DNA of 64,000 bases from Tridacna crocea (lineage: Eukaryota; Mollusca; Bivalvia; Cardiida; Cardiidae), in the NCBI GenBank assembly GCA_943736015.1, contig OX031070.1, positions 24,263,673-24,327,672 of the forward strand, read 5' to 3'. The position numbers and the translations under genes were made by a program. Below are positions 63,271 through 64,000 of this stretch, piece after piece. Every line of letters starts with the position of its first letter. Position 1 is the stretch's first letter. The notes beneath the pieces were generated by a model. That model was not told the DNA's origin. It saw only the letters and a program-made list of their open reading frames with translations, and did not search any database.

Positions 63271-63498
63271 CTCCTTACCAAATGACAAAAGTTTAGCCTT
63301 GTCCAAATTGAAAGCATTAAATTTTGCAGACTACAAAATAAAAGTGACTGAAAAATTTGAAATTTGTTTTGTGAAGGGTAGAAAACATTGTGGGAAAAGG
63401 AGAAAATGCTGGTTACCAGCATTTTCTCCTTTTCCCATAATGTTTTCAAAAGGCATGTGTCTGAGGGTTGTTGAAAGTAGGGATTGTGTGGTAAAAGG
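63271..63498 (-). mobile_element. TTAA-hp A, full length
   Basis: TTAA 63267-63270 and 63499-63502. Small duplication in the long arm (CATTAAATTTTGCAG); core perfect. Confidence 0.95.
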
Positions 63499-63510
63499 TT
63501 AATATAATAA

Positions 63511-63685
63511 AGAAGGCTTTTGAAAATGAAGTGGGGAAAGGTGAAAAAGAATGGCTACCAACATTTTCTCCTTTTCCCACTCTGTTTTCTACCTCACCCC
63601 AAAAAAATTTTTGCATCATTTCGAACCTGATTTAATGTTTTGTCTGCAAACTTTCTTTGAATTTGAACCAGCGTAAAATTTTATA
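63511..63685 (+). mobile_element. TTAA-hp A, left end missing
   Basis: AAGAAGGCTTTTGAAAATGA start, damaged core, long arm to AGCGTAAAATTTTAT. Confidence 0.65.
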
Positions 63686-63687
63686 GA

Positions 63688-63745
63688 TCAAGATAAAACT
63701 GCACTGAACATGCTGTCTGATCACTGATCTTCAATGCCCAACACT
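63688..63745 (+). mobile_element. D-family fragment
   Basis: GATCAAGATAAAACTGCACT and TCTGATCACTGATCTTCAAT. Confidence 0.5.
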
Positions 63746-63796
63746 TTGAGAGACATATCAGAAATTTTTTGTCCACTGATTTTCCCTGTCTTTCAC

Positions 63797-64000
63797 TGAG
63801 TTACCAGCATTATCTGCTTTTCCCACAATGTTTTCTAAAGGCCTCTTTCTCAGGGTTGTTAAAAAGTCAGGATTGTGCGATAAAAAGTTAACTCTTTAAC
63901 ACATAATGACAACTTTTAATGCCCCTAGGAAAGAAGCCTTATGAAAACATGGCGGGAAAAGGAGAAAATGCTGGTAATCAGCATTTTCTCCTTTTTCCAC
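63797..64000. mobile_element. TTAA-hp A half copy and a copy cut by the window end
   Basis: 63797-63887 (-) and 63892-64000 (+) share TTAA 63888-63891. The second is cut in its right core stem. Confidence 0.85.

Overview
This is animal genomic DNA, most likely from a bivalve mollusc. It is AT-rich, has a single recognisable gene in 64 kb, and is full of tRNA-headed SINEs and of elements laid out like the pearl/HINE (Helentron) repeats known from bivalves. There are no operons, rRNA genes, CRISPR arrays or convincing functional tRNA genes. The species cannot be fixed from the sequence alone.

The one convincing gene is an intronless 489-codon class A (rhodopsin-like) G-protein-coupled receptor at 43537-45006 (+). 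Its motifs are divergent: TEAY replaces DRY and QPAFY replaces NPxxY. A likely 5'-UTR splice acceptor ends at 43465, and a 22-codon upstream ORF overlaps its start.

The dominant structure is a family of roughly 220-bp hairpin elements, called here TTAA-hp. I count about 115-120 full or partial copies by eye, about one third of the window. A full copy has ends CCCTTTACC...GGTAAAGGG flanked by TTAA. It has a short arm (about 60 bp, with GACCCTGAGAAAG), a near-perfect palindromic core of about 65 bp, and a long arm (about 110 bp, with TCGTCTGCAAATGC). In the entries '+' means short arm first. Three subfamilies are visible. A has a core centre GCTGGTAACCAGC. B has ends CCCTTTCCCAAA and a core centre TTGCTCGTAACGAGCAA. 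C has end GGAGTAAAGGG and core GGCAAAAGGTGAAATTGC. A fourth, shorter hairpin family (D, centre GCACAAAATGTGC) also sits between TTAA sites. A C copy inserted inside an A copy with an exact TTAA duplication (58066-58294) points to piggyBac-type mobilisation. No transposase is present.

Layout. 0-9 kb: a pearl/HINE-like element (171-1547), TTAA-hp copies, one split by a SINE with a 13-bp target duplication, a 77-bp palindrome at 4511-4587, and two other hairpin MITEs. 9-18 kb: GC-rich element G, then a nested composite (15409-17528) holding two SINE copies and a second G. 18-25 kb: SINEs, a possible 1.5-kb element, a pogo/Tigger-like element (21368-22197), uncharacterised retroposon H, and a CT microsatellite. 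25-43 kb: dense TTAA-hp copies, a second pearl/HINE-like element (28475-30087) and two copies of element I. 43-45 kb: the receptor. 45-64 kb: the densest TTAA-hp region, with tandem amplification (53568-54480), a Mutator-like element with a 9-bp duplication (49883-50353), a second H, a third I with a SINE inside it, and a third full pearl/HINE-like element (60478-61977) inserted in a TTAA-hp copy.

The stretches between these repeats hold no gene I can recognise. Nearly all short ORFs are chance frames through the repeats.
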